A DNA stretch of 40,583 nt from Teratosphaeria epicoccoides (lineage: Eukaryota; Ascomycota; Dothideomycetes; Mycosphaerellales; Teratosphaeriaceae), in contig JADDMT010000199.1 of the NCBI GenBank assembly GCA_021401465.1, positions 1 to 40,583 on the forward strand, in the 5' to 3' direction. Position 1 is the first letter of the stretch. Each line of letters opens with the position of its first letter. The translations under genes were made by a program, and so were the position numbers. Shown in pieces: positions 19,186-30,469 of this stretch. A model generated the notes under the pieces. It saw only the letters and a program-made list of their open reading frames with translations, did no database searches and was not told the DNA's origin.

Positions 19186-22100
19186 ATGTCTAGAGCACTA
19201 CGAACTCGCAACTAACGCGCAGCGAGCGCCATCCCGAGCGCCCGCGATGGCGAAGCTGGCCCGAGTAACTAGCCCGCAGAAGTAACCGCTACGAGCGACA
19301 CTGCATCGAGCGACGGTTCCGCTAGAGGACAATTACGCGGCGGACTAGGTAATAGACCCCCCGCATAGGGACCGCAGCTAACCCCGACTATCGACCTGGC
19401 CCTCGTAGCCATGATTGTCGATTAGGTCGCGAACTGCCTTGCGAACTAGAGCTAGAGCCGCACTGCTCCTAGTAGCGACAACGGCGAGGACGACGAAGAC
19501 GTCGCCATGAGCGGTACTAACGAACTAGCGGACGAAGAAATCTAGCGAGATTTCACGCTAGGGACCCGCGAAGACAACTTATTAGGAGGCGCAGACTCTC
19601 CGCGTGTGCCCGCGAACTTAGTGCCTGAATTCGGGGCCATAGTAGGCTAACCGGGAGGTAGTCGTAACGCATGCAACCCGAAGCCGTTTAAGGGAGACAC
19701 CTTGAAGGAGGCTCGAACTTTCTTGCAGGCATGTGAGGCAGTTTTCGTGCTCAACCTACGCGGATATTCCATGGAGGGCGAACGAGTCGCCTTTAGTGTG
19801 ATGTGGCTCGAAGAGGATAAGGAACCTCGCAACAATTAGCATGAGCGGTATGACCTTATGCGGGTCCACGACAGAACGTATACGTAGGCGGACTTTTACT
19901 AGTTCTGTGTCAACCAGGTCGAGGATCCGGGGAATCGCGCCCTCACCGTGTCTGTCGAGTACGAGAAGGCTAAGCAGGGGAAGGGACAAACAACCTCTAG
20001 CTTCGCAACCTATCTCGCCACGCTCGAGGGACAGATGCTACCCTATACCGAGACGCAACGCGTGCGGCACTTGCTCGTCAAACTTGATGACAATCTTCGG
20101 AACACAATCATGACTTTTCATGAACTTCCGACAACTCGGCAAGACCTCGTGTCCCTTGCGACACGTATGGAAATCACCTTGAAGCGAAATGGAAAATCGG
20201 GCGGTAAGGACAATAAGCGTCTAAGCCCTGAGGACCCCCCGAAGGGCCGCTATTACAAGCGCCCTAGGGGCCACGTCTAACGCGGTAGTTCATTCCGGAG
20301 GAGCAAGCCCTCCGAGCCAAAAGACAGTGGCGAGAAGCCTCCGAGTAGCTGCCACATCTGTGGAGCGAGGGACTACTAGGCGGCTCGCTATCCTAAACGA
20401 AGTGATAGGAAGAAGGTAAGCAAGGTGTCCGAAACCTCCCCGGAGGGGAGGCGAAAGAAGGACAAGCCCGAGACAACCGAATGGCTACCGCGGGTATCTA
20501 AGCTGTCTGTTACCGATAGTGTAGACTCGTGGCCTGCGCGGCGCCTATCCGGCGCGGTCCGAGTTAATGGCTCGCTCGAGCTAGTAGACTGTATGTTAGA
20601 TGACCTTGCGGAGGTTAACGTGATACCCTAGAGGGTAATCGTACGGCTCGGTTTAAAGCCGATCCTAGGAGCCCTGCTGCCTACCATGAAGTCTTTTCGG
20701 GGCGAAGGCGCAGCGGCTCGAGGCGCGTACAACGTGCGCCTCTAACTCGCGGACTCCTCGGGAGAAGTGCGCGAGACCAACGAAGTCTTCTACGCTAAAG
20801 ACGTTCCTGATGAGGAGCTCCTGCTCGGCCGCCCTTGGCGCCACAAGCAGGGAGTCGTTGTTAATGGAGCTACTAACAACTAGTTCTACGGCTCCATAGG
20901 CGAAGTTCCTGCGGTGCGGATGCGTGACGCACATAGCTTCTACAGGGACATGAAGAAGGTCTAATGCGTGTATGCGGTCCGCATACAGAACGTCAAGGAA
21001 AACGTTACCCTTCTGCCTGAGTTAGAGGAATACGCCGATATTTTCGACGTAGAGGCTGCGGCCTATGCCCGGGCCCTAGACGCGGAACATGCGATTAACC
21101 TTAAGGAGGGTTACAATCCTCCGCATCGACCTCTGTACCCTATGTCGGAATCGCAGCTCGAAACACTTCGAGACTACCTCTACAAGGCGCAAAGGAACGC
21201 GTGGATCCGACGAAGCGACAGCGAGGCTAGAGCGTTAGTTATGTTCGTCCCGAAGAAGGACAACACGCTCTGCCTATGCGTTAACTATAGGGGCCTTAAC
21301 GCGGTGACCTAGAAGAACCGCTGCCCCCTACCACTTATTAGCGAGACGCTTGACCACCTTAGTCGCGCCGCCATCTTCTCGTCTATCGACTTGAAGGACG
21401 CCTACTACCGGATACCGATCCAAAAGGGCGACAAGTAGAAGACTACATTCCGAACGTAGTACGGACACTTTGAGTATATAGTGATGCCGTTTAGCTTGAC
21501 TAACGCACTAGCGACGTTCTAAGCGTATATTAACTAGGCCCTAGCTAGCCTCGTTGACACCTGCTGCGTAGTGTATTTAGACGATATACTAGTCTATTCC
21601 GACTCGAAGGAGGAGCATATATGGCATCTAAGTATAGTGCTCAAACGGCTCCGCAAGTTCGCCCTCTACGCGAACCTAAAGAAGTGCTCATTCCTGACGG
21701 ATAGGATTGAGTTTCTCGGATACATCGTCTCTACAGAAGGAGTCATCATAGATGACCGAAGGGTGTCCGCAATCGCAGAGTAGCTGTAGCTAACTACCCT
21801 CCGAGAAGTGCAGGTGTTCCTAGGATTCACTAACTTCTACCGCAGATTCATACGATCTTACTCGAAGATCGTGGCTCCCCTCACGGCCCTCGCAAAGGGC
21901 GCGGTTCGAGGAAAAAAGCCAGGGAAAGTGCCTTAGGAGGAGGCCTAGAGCAAGGCCTTCTCTGAACTTAAAGCAGCTTTTTAAACTGCGCCTATACTTC
22001 GGCACTTTGACCCTGCTGCGAAGATCCGGATAGAGACCGATGCTTCAAAATTCGCAATAGCCGCAATTATATCGCAGCTCTAGTCGCACGAAGGCAGTGC

Positions 22101-24150
22101 GCGATAGTACCTGATTGCCTTCTAGTCGCGGAAGATGCAGGGCGCTAAGCTTAACTACGAGACTCACGACCAAGAGCTTTTGGCTATTGTTGACGGCTTT
22201 AAGGAGTACCGACACTACCTCAAAGGCGCAGCGCACCCTATTAAGGTGCTCACCGACTATAACAACCTTCGCGGCTTCATGGGCGTGAAGCAGCTAAGTA
22301 GTCGGCAAGCAAGGTAGGCGACTTTCCTCGCTAGCTTTGACTTCGTTATCTAGCATCGTTCCGGAAAGACGAATCCGGCCGACGGTCCTTCGCGACGACC
22401 GGACTACGACACCGGGGAAGAGGGTAACTGACAGCTTCTCCCTACGCTGCAAACGAAGCTTGCAGTTTAGGGCGGCGATCTGTCGTTAGCTCCTCTTGTA
22501 GGCCGACTGCGGGTCCAATGGGGCCTCACGGCCTCTGCTAGTGACGAACCCTCCTATCTGGCAGTTGTGGCGACCGTGTCTAGCTCGATCCGTGCGGTAG
22601 TTAACCGGCTCACATGTAGTAAGCATGCGATGTCTGAAGAACCCTTTAAAGAAGTCTCGAGACTTATTCAGCGGTTGCAAGAGCGAGAACCGGAGTTAAT
22701 TAATGAGGGTATAGCCCTCTAGGACACTGCAGGCGGTCCGAAGTACTAGACCAAGTCGGGCGATTTGTGGTACTTTGACAATAGGCTCTACGTACCCGCT
22801 AACCGCGCACTCTGTTTGCAGCTCCTCCGTATTCATCATGACAATGAACTCGCGGGCCATTTTAGCGTAGAGAAGACGAACGCACTTCTCGGACGCAAAT
22901 ACTAGTAGCCTACGCTAGAACAGGATGTCTCTGACTATGTCAAATCCTGCCAGACGTGCTAGATTAGCAAATCTCGGCGCCATTGCCCCTATGGCGATGC
23001 TTAGGCGCTCCTACTGCCAGAGAGACCATGGCAAGACTTGACCATGGATTTCATTACTGATTTGCCGCTAGCAAAGTAGAAAGGCGATGTGGTTGATGCT
23101 GTCCTTGTAGTAGTCGACCGATACTCGAAGATGAATATCTTCATCCTATGTACGAAAAAGTGCACAAGCGGCGAGCTTGCGCAGCTACTTCGCGACGAAG
23201 TTGTACGGCGCTTCGGTGTCCCCCGAAGTATCCTATCGGATCGAGGTTCTGTCTTTACTAGTGAATACTAGCAAGAATTTGTGTTTGAGGCGCGTGTCAA
23301 GTACCGCCTAAGTATAGCATTCTATCTACAGACTAATGGTCAGACTAAACGTATGAACTAGACTCTTAAGCAGTACCTTTAGTGCTACTACGCTAAGAAC
23401 CAGGATGCCTAGGCCGACGCAATTCCTATGGCGGAATTTGCAGTTAATAATAGCGTGCATGCTGCTATGCGCATGTCGCCATTTCAGATTCTTTATAGCT
23501 TTGATCCGGAAATACACCTAGAACCGCCTCGGGACGAGTCTTCTAAGGAGAGGGTGCCGGCCGCCGCGGAATTAGCGCGGCGTATGCGCGAGGTACATTC
23601 GGTGCTAATAGAACACTAGAAAAAGGCCTCAGAATCCTAGATTAAACATAATAACGCCTGTGCTAAACCGATGTAGTACGCAGTTAGTACGAAGGTGTTA
23701 CTATTAACGAAGAATCTCAAGCTAAAACTTCTAAGCAAGAAGATAACGCCAAGGTTCGTTAGACCCTTCTAGATACATGACGCGATAGGCTCGCAGGCGT
23801 ACTAGCTATTATTGCTATCGTCGTATCGTGTGCATGACGTCTTCTACGTATCTCTACTTGAACTATAGGTATAGCGTAAGGGCAAAGAGCCCGCGGACCC
23901 GATGCTAGTAGCAGAAGAGAACGAAGAGTAGGAAGTCAAGGGTATTAAGGACAGTATGCGGCGTAAGGGCGTAACGCACTATCTAGTAAAGTGGAAAGGA
24001 TACCTACCTAAGTACACACAATGGGTTCTAGCCGAAGACTGCAAGAACGCTCCGGAAGCTATTCGTGAATTTGAAGAGCGGAGGAAGCGTGAGCAGGGCT
24101 TGAGAAGGTCGATTCGTGAGAAGATGAGGGTTCCGGAGCAGAATTCTTGA
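19186..24150 (+). pseudogene. gag-pol: B1 Gag-Pol polyprotein (single frame, ~1654 codons), RIP-inactivated
   Basis: One frame from ATG 19186 to TGA 24148-24150 without indels. Residues: Gag 1-~450 with a zinc knuckle at 389-402 whose His and last Cys are now Tyr; retropepsin-like motif Asp-Asp-Leu-Ala-Glu at 472-476; RT Tyr-Leu-Asp-Asp at 797-800; RNase H Asp 952, Glu 997, Asp 1024; integrase zinc region ~1215-1255; integrase core Asp 1288, Asp 1352 and Lys 1388 (DD35E spacing, Glu changed to Lys by a G-to-A change); a GPY/F-like region ~1525; chromodomain ~1586-1635 (Tyr-Leu-Val-Lys-Trp-Lys-Gly-Tyr). Stops are mostly TAG, some TAA, one TGA at 22429. The single frame resembles Tf1-like elements. 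Longest open piece is 20968-21312. Confidence 0.92.
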
Positions 24151-24290
24151 CACGTGTATGTAGCGCATAACGCGCGAAGCGACAACGAGAAGCAAACGCC
24201 CTACTCATACATCATTAATGCCTAAAGGCACACCTAGAATAAACCCAAGAAGAACAAGAGACATGCTCGGATTAGCTTCGTAGCTAATGC

Positions 24291-25787
24291 TTAGCGACTA
24301 CTAGTTAGGGGCTTCCTGACCGAACCCGAAGCAGGAGAGTCTTTCTTGTTGCGGTCCGCTAGGGACTGCCTACCCGCACGGGGTCTACCAAACACCCCGA
24401 AGCGACTATAAGTAACGGGGGTAGCAACGCCACGAAGAGAGGCCGGCATCTTCTTCTTTAGTAGGTTGCGAGGGAGCTCGTCTTCAGAGCCTATAGTAGC
24501 CAGAGAACTAGCGACACCCTCACCGCGCCTAGTCGCGACGACTACCTCATCCTTAGCATCAGAAGGCGAAGAGACTCGAGCGCGCTTGCGGCTGTCGCGC
24601 TCGGCCCTCGAGATCATCTTGCGCTTCTTGACACGAGTGTTGACTACATCATCAGACTCGGTGTCTCCCTTAGGCGCAACCGGTGCGGTGACACTACGGC
24701 GCGAAGGGATCATGTTAGGACCGAAGGTATCCTGAACGTCGTCATCCTCCTCATCCTCAAAGATCTAGCCTAGAGGCTTGTGCCTTAGCGTCTTGACGGA
24801 CGTAGTGCGGGTCGCAAGCGGGGAAGGCTCGGCTTCCTCGTCGCTGACCTCAATTTCGGCCCTGGCCCTCTTCTTCTTCTTAGACAGTAGCGTCGAGGCG
24901 GCGTAGGCGGCGGCGCTACAATGTGTTAGCTGTACGCACGCGACAGGATTCGAGTGAGTAACTTACGGCTTAGTCCTCGGGACTAGCTTAGAGGCAGGCT
25001 GCCTCTCGGTACGGCGCTAGGGCGTAGCCTTAGCGGCGGGAGCGGTGAATTGCTTGATGACCTTCTTGCGGATCATCCGCGTCTCAAAGTCATCGTCAAT
25101 AGAGGCAAGGGCCCCGAGTTGCTGACGCTGACGGCTAGTCGGATATTTCTCGACGCTAACGTTAGCCTAGCGGAGAAAGTCAGCATTCATACTTAGAGGG
25201 CACCCGCACTGTATGCGTACTATGGCGAAGGTCTCGACCCTAACGGTTAGCACCTTCAAGATCTTCTAGACTAAGTCTGCGATCAGACCTAGACAAACGT
25301 TTTCGCCTGTTAGCAGAGAGTCGAAGCGAACGCCGCCATGAGAACGGTTAGCAGTCGCGGTGAAGCACGAGAGGGCGCCGAGCAGGTAGGCGAGTGCCTC
25401 GCGGTACTTAGCCTGTAGCCTGTTCATGGTCGGAGTACCTTCGGCAATCCCCTTGTCGCGCGTACTCTAGAAGTTATCGATGTTACGGCAGAGCTAGTTG
25501 TACTCGCCGTATACCTCTTCAGGGAGGTCTTGGCATTTTTGATGCTTGCTATTGCAGTTGACACAATTACGGTAGACACCGCCCTCATTAAACCCGCTGA
25601 CGCAGATCTCGGCTACGCTTCGGTTAGTACAAGTCACGCATACCTCGCGGGTAGGGGACGCCTTACTAACACGCGGAGGAGAGATGTGTGCAGCTTGGCT
25701 ACCAAGGTTGTCGAGGCATCGTCGACACGAGCGACAATCGCGGGCAGAGCGAGTAGCGTCGAACTTAGTCTGCAGCATATGAGCCAT
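24291..25787 (-). pseudogene. B1 antisense accessory gene: six-Cys (Zn2Cys6-like) basic protein, ~498 codons
   Basis: Convergent to Gag-Pol. The frame runs from ATG 25787 to TAA 24293-24291 with no indel and seven internal stops (at 25494, 25467, 25266, 25167, 25017, 24963, 24765; six TAG, one TAA). The first 97 residues hold Cys 18, 21, 24 and then Cys 50, 53, 62, 75, 78, 85, i.e. CX2CX8CX12CX2CX6C, close to the fungal Zn2Cys6 pattern. The middle is neutral; the C-terminal ~200 residues have a KKKK motif, an acidic patch and a KKRK-type motif, like nuclear proteins. Two partial copies in B0 keep the same frame. A TATA box lies upstream on the same strand. I do not recognise the family; a DNA- or RNA-binding accessory role is inference. 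The terminal TAA might itself be a mutated codon. Confidence 0.75.
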
Positions 25788-25942
25788 TGTAGCTAAGACA
25801 GGTTGATTGATCTTGATTGATTAATTGAAGAAGAAGGAGCTCTAGTACAGACCCGCAGACACGGCGAGGCGCAAGCTAAGCGAAGTAGGAGCGGAGGTCG
25901 ATGTTAGTGTCTTAGAACAGGGAAGTTTGGGGAGCGACGAGG

Positions 25943-25950
25943 TTTTTATA
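25943..25950 (-). promoter_or_regulatory. TATA box of the B1 antisense gene
   Basis: Reads gggTATAAAAAcc on the minus strand, a full consensus, 156 nt before the ATG at 25787. A start ~30 nt downstream would give a leader of about 125-130 nt. It shows the antisense gene could be transcribed on its own, independent of the LTR. Confidence 0.55.
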
Positions 25951-26571
25951 CCCTCTAACAGCCCCCCTGTTACCTACCGCAACCGTTGAGCTAGTGACTC
26001 GAACTACATGCGCAGAGTACCTGCCTTTAGTTAACTTACAAGGGGACCGAATGATGCAATAACGGATAACGCGGCTATCACGCATGTGCGCCGACCGCAC
26101 TCGTGCTAGCCTACTAGCATGGAAATGTGACGAGGCCCGCGCTAGGAGCGCGCTCCTGCCGTTTCGAGCGGCGCGCGTAGAGCGTCCGCGCACTTTCCTA
26201 CTACCCCGAGGTTCTGCGACACGTTCTTCATGGTCACGACTAAATAGGGACGGCCAAGCTACTTGGCGAGGCCGGCGCGCATGCTCGCCCTATAATTTCA
26301 AGGATTAACCGAAGTACGTACTCGTGGTTTCCTGATATCTCGATCCGCATGTAAAGCGAAGGTGTTACGAAGCCGCCTAACATGTGACGGATTGAAACCC
26401 GCCTGAGTTAGCAGCCTCCGCCCTGTACTCGCTGCGAAGGTGTTAAGGTGTGCGCATGACACATGTTACGCAGGCTATCTACCTATTCACCCTTGCGCAG
26501 TGTAAGCGTGCTACATCCTGTACCCTATATGTTCCGCGTGCGTTACTTAGTAAGGCTAGGGACATCCTCAT

Positions 26572-26585
26572 AGGAGGAGGGGCAG
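26572..26585 (+). other. B1 polypurine tract
   Basis: aggaggaggggcag directly before the 3' LTR, the usual plus-strand primer position. The same tract precedes the LTR at 37228. Confidence 0.7.
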
Positions 26586-26945
26586 TGATACGGTTGATAC
26601 TAGGGGACCATTTGAACCGCATGGGTTCTAATGGCCGCCCTTAGCATGCAGTGACCCTGCCACATATGGCAAGGGGGTCCTTCGTACATACGTTGGCTCG
26701 TATGTCGTCCGAGTAGGATCAGTTGTCGACGTAGGACGCCCCCATGTCGCTGACCCTACGGTACCCCTACGGGGTTAGGCTCGGACATGCTTTCCCTAAT
26801 TAAGGAGCGTCGGGGGTTATAAGCACCCTTAGCGCCACCTCTGCGATAAGCAGAAAGCAGCGCTGTCTTGTACCTACTAAAAGGTCGGATTACTCTGTCA
26901 CACTGCGAGATATTTTCATATCATATAGCACATATATCTATATTA
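26586..26945 (+). repeat. B1 3' LTR (360 bp)
   Basis: Differs from the 5' LTR at about four positions (ctttgt/cttcgt, gttagc/gttggc, cacgtc/catgtc, acagta/acggta), all transitions. Confidence 0.95.
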
Positions 26946-26950
26946 ATACT
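26946..26950. repeat. Target-site duplication of B1, right copy (atact)
   Basis: Matches 18772-18776; A3 pol resumes after it with actccttgtaggcg. Confidence 0.95.
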
Positions 26951-29269
26951 ACTCCTTGTAGGCGATCCTGCAATTTAGAAAGCAAAGGAAGCGGATAACT
27001 ATTCTTTATTATAATGTTGTTTAATCTATAATAGTTAATGTATAGTCGCTAGTTATCTTCTCCCTTAGGGACGAACAGGATCAGGTACCCTGCTAGTAAC
27101 TACGATTTGCGAATAAAGCCTTTCTAGAGGTTGTCTTTAAGGTATTTCCGGAGAATTTCTAGTTTGGCCGCTAACAATAGGCGAACTAGTTGCTTTGTTA
27201 GCGTTCTGCCTAGAAGTAAGGGTATCTTGTAGTCCTACTCCTAGTGTTCTAGTAGAGCCTCTTAGTCGGGTTCTTCCTTGAAAAGAGTAGCAAACTCTTT
27301 ATACTTATTAGGAACTATAAACTCGACTTTGACTTCAGACTATGTTGCTTTGACCTATAGGACGTGCACTTCCTGTTCCGGATCCTTGATAGCGGCAACT
27401 ATCTCGTTTGAAGTCATGGCACATATTTCGATCTTGCCTAGTACGTCGTATACTACAGGTAGAGGTATCGATTTTAAGAGTTCTAGGAACTAGATCCTCT
27501 TGTTCTTCTAGTCGAGGTAGGGGTTAGCGTTCCTTAGCTATAGCAACCCTAGCACTACATCTGAGCTAGGCGACTCCATGATGTCAAACTAGATCATCTC
27601 TTAGTAGCGTCCTATCCGTAGAGGTACTGTCTCGGTCTCCTTGTTAACTACTCCTTAGTTGTATATGACTAGGTTTCTATTAATCGCTTGTAGCAAGAAA
27701 GCATTCGTCTTCGCCTGTAGCTATATCCTAGCTGTCCTAGCGAATCTAGGCATCATGAAGATTCTAGTGTATCCTGAATCTATTAAGGCCTAGGCTAGTA
27801 TCTCGTTAATGTGCACCTGTACTCTGAGGTTGTCTACGTATCTGACACTAATTACGGCATATCGTTATAGCCCTGTTTAGTCTGTCCGTAGGGCTAATTC
27901 TAGCAGACCTAGTCGTTTCCTAGATAGCTGTCTTCGCGGACTAATTCAGGGATCGTGTAGTCTTAGCTCCTTCTTCTTCAAGCATTTCTACTAATCGGGC
28001 TAAGAGGTAGTACCTGCTCTCGGCCTCGTTGTTCCTGTGCGTTTCTTGCGTACTCTATTTTTAACCTGTTAACCTAGAGTCGTAACGTTCGTGGAACCTA
28101 AATACCTTCGTAGGTAAAGTAGCCTCCTTAGGGCGTAAACTCTACTCTAAATGGTATAATCTCTTAGACAATCTTCTAATGCGAGTAAGGATAAGCTACA
28201 ACTAGTAGTCTCCCTAGGTGTCGTCGCATGCTATCGGCTAGTTCGTCATATTAAAGCTAGTTGACGTGTTATACTCTATTAATCTATAGGCAAGCCTAAA
28301 CCTAATGGTTCTAAATAAGTCAGATGATATTAAGTCTAATGTCATATAGCAGTATGGCCTATCTCTCTGTGTTCTCGTCTTCCTCAGAATCAGGGATGAC
28401 GGCTTCGACGCGCTCATAGTTGTCGTCAGAACTTTCTCCTTCTATTAGCTCCTGTTATCTTAGGACTACTACATTAAAAGGTATACCCCTTAGCGCCTAG
28501 ATAGAATATGCCTTGTTACGGCTAGGGTACTATCTAGAACTATCTTTGTCACTTATGTGAATCTGACAATTGTCGTCATAGCACATAGTCTAAGTAAGTA
28601 AGGCATAGTCTAGTACTCAAGTAGTAGCAGCTGTCTGCTTAGGTGCCGATATTGTCGCGCGAACCTGTTCTGTCCGTTATAGTTCATGACGCTGTTTCTT
28701 AACAGCACATTTGCAAGCAAAGTGTCCTTTCTTTCTACAGTTATAGCACTTAAGGTTATTCTTGTCGAATGGCTTCTTCGGACTATTCTAGGTAGGAGAG
28801 CCCTTCCGTGGCTTTCCTTAAGGCCCGTTCTTTAGACGTCCCTTAGTTACATCTAACTCTATTAGTTAGAGACTATAGTATTCGCTTCGCTACTTTAGTG
28901 CCGATTGTTAGACCTTGTAGTTAGCCTATGCTAGCCTGCAATTTCCGTGTTGTCGTTCTTACTGTCGTTCCTAGATGCGATTATTAATCCTAATTGCGAG
29001 ATCGCTTATTTCCTTAAATGTCGTCAGTTAATCTCCTTAGGCAATTTTGTCTTTAACTGTCTCTTTTAGTCCCTAATAGAACTAAGCGGCTAAAGCGTTA
29101 TCATTCTAGTCGACTTAAGCAGAGAGGGTCTAAAAGTCCGCCTAGTACTTAATGGCAGAACCCTTCTACTAGATTCCTAGGAGAGCTCTCTCGGCCTCTT
29201 GTTATTCGTTGCTAAGCCTGAAGGCTTCGCGTAATACCTTGAATAAAGACTTGTCTAAGTTAAGAATCT

Positions 29270-29274
29270 CCCTA
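29270..29274. repeat. Target-site duplication of A2, left copy (cccta)
   Basis: cccta flanks A2 here and at 36280-36284. The uninterrupted gag sequence is seen inside A2 itself (aatctccctagtcgtcgtc, near 35321). Confidence 0.95.
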
Positions 29275-29758
29275 TGTTATAAGGGTAGGTGCTGATAGCA
29301 GGAAGGTAACTAGGTGTTAGACTCGCAGAGCTGTGAAGAATATCGACAATAGCGGTTAACCTTGTCACTAACTATCCCCTAGGGAAAGGGAATTAAGAAT
29401 TAAGCACGAAGCTCCTAACTACCTGTCCTAAAGCTAGCCCTATATACTAGAGAGACAGAGCAGCTCTATTAGATCTGTTAACAGACCTGACAGATCCGTG
29501 TCTATAGATCTGTGGACTAACCCTACAGATCTAAGGGTCTATCATCCTGTGACAGATCCCTTCTTCCTTATAGGCCCATAGATCTGTAGACTAACCCTAC
29601 AGATCTAGGGATCTGTCCTTATGTAACAGATCCTTTCTCCTATGACTATGCCTATAACTCATAGTACTCCCATGACGGTACTATGACTCATAGCACTTAG
29701 GACCCTTACAATCCTGTATCCTATAGTACTCCGGACAGTACTCCTAACACCTATGACA
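29275..29758 (-). repeat. A2 3' LTR (484 bp)
   Basis: Starts tgttataagg and ends cctatgaca on the plus strand. Contains the GATCTGT hairpin array (29460-29640). Confidence 0.94.
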
Positions 29759-29771
29759 CTATCCTCTCTTA
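29759..29771 (-). other. A2 polypurine tract
   Basis: On the minus strand ctaagagaggatag abuts the 3' LTR, the counterpart of aagaggggga in A1. Confidence 0.55.
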
Positions 29772-29947
29772 GCCTAGCTCGTCCCTAAGCTACCTTATTA
29801 GTGCGGGGTTTCTCTTGTTCTTTCTTTTGCGCTATAATGTCTTCTCTTTCTACATCACTGCCTTGTGTCATTCTAGACACTAACGCCCCTTTAACGCAGA
29901 AACGCAAACGCCGCGCAAATCGAATCTATCGTCAGGGCTAGGATAGC

Positions 29948-30469
29948 ATGAAGTCCTGCACTTAGTGTTAAGAGCTAAAGCTCGTTTGTTAGGTACACAT
30001 TTCCTCGGGGAAATGTTCGTAATGTCACTTTAGTAACTGTCGGAGTTACGACGCGAAGGTAACAGAGGTCGAATAGAAGAAGTTAGGCAATTAGCGGAAA
30101 AGACTAATTGCTAATCTTGATCGTGCAAAGGCGGTCCTAGCCGAGGCTTCGCAGAAGATGCTAGAGGCGCATACAAAGGAGATGCGTCTTCGAAAACAGT
30201 TAGACGTAGTCGACTAGGAGGTCGAAGATAGTCGCGCTCTCGAGGAGCGCGAGATCAGGGAGGAGGAGGCCGAGGAACAAGCTCTCTTGCAGGCTAGGTT
30301 TCTCCTTAACCTAGATCCTTCTACGGGTCTCGCTCTTAGTCCTACGACATAGAGCGCAATAGAGGGTTTCGCTAACGCCTCATATTAGGGTCTCCTAGAT
30401 GGCGTGATAGCCGAGCTAGTCGACAGCGTCCCGCAGGAGTCTAGTCGTGGCTTAGGATCTTCTTCCTAG
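29948..30469 (+). pseudogene. A2 antisense accessory gene: six-Cys plus coiled-coil-like protein, 173 codons
   Basis: ATG 29948 to TAG 30467-30469, opposite to gag-pol. Cysteines at residues 4, 7, 14, 23, 26 and 31 give CX2CX6CX8CX2CX4C, like Zn2Cys6 except for a shorter last gap. Residues ~35-115 are rich in Lys, Glu, Arg, Ala and Leu (for example Leu-Asp-Arg-Ala-Lys-Ala-Val-Leu, and Glu-runs), fitting a coiled coil; the tail (~120-173) contains Asn-Leu-Asp-Pro and Gly-Leu-Leu-Asp-Gly stretches. Several TAG/TAA codons, no indel, same length as in A1. Ends overlap with pol tail-to-tail by 18 nt. Family not recognised; dimeric nucleic-acid binding is a guess. Confidence 0.7.

Larger units (their letters stand above)
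25788..26585. other. Non-coding region between antisense gene start and B1 3' LTR
   Basis: About 800 bp with no frame I can support. It holds the likely promoter and 5' leader of the antisense gene, including a ttgattgatcttgattgatt repeat near 25802-25822. It is more GC-rich and less TAG-laden than the rest, and a purine tract closes it. Confidence 0.6.
18777..26945 (+). mobile_element. B1: full-length family B chromovirus, best preserved copy
   Basis: 8169 bp. 5' LTR 18777-19136, a single Gag-Pol frame 19186-24150, an antisense gene 25787-24291, an ~800 bp region upstream of that gene, a purine tract and a 3' LTR 26586-26945. LTRs are both 360 bp and differ at about 4 positions, all transitions, so insertion was recent relative to the other copies. 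Neither coding frame has an indel; both are broken only by stop codons. Confidence 0.96.
26946..29274 (-). pseudogene. gag-pol: A3 gag-pol fragment (RT start, protease, Gag with knuckle), RIP-inactivated
   Basis: Continues A3 from B1 to A2. RT start near 26950-27200; the protease motif reads Asp-Ser-Gly-Tyr (near 27778), Cys to Tyr; the frameshift heptamer is AGGAAAC (near 27920) instead of GGGAAAC; zinc knuckle near 28755-28710 with its Cys and His ligands. Ends in Gag at 29274, at the A2 target site. Confidence 0.82.

Noticed and set aside
25912..26308. Two overlapping frames (25912-26193 minus, 26084-26308 plus) upstream of the antisense gene
   Set aside because: No motif, Ser/Arg-rich by composition, and one spans the predicted promoter; more likely chance in GC-rich sequence.
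29833..29837. TATAA upstream of the A2 antisense gene
   Set aside because: A1 has gccgtgatg at this place, so the box looks like a product of mutation rather than a conserved promoter.
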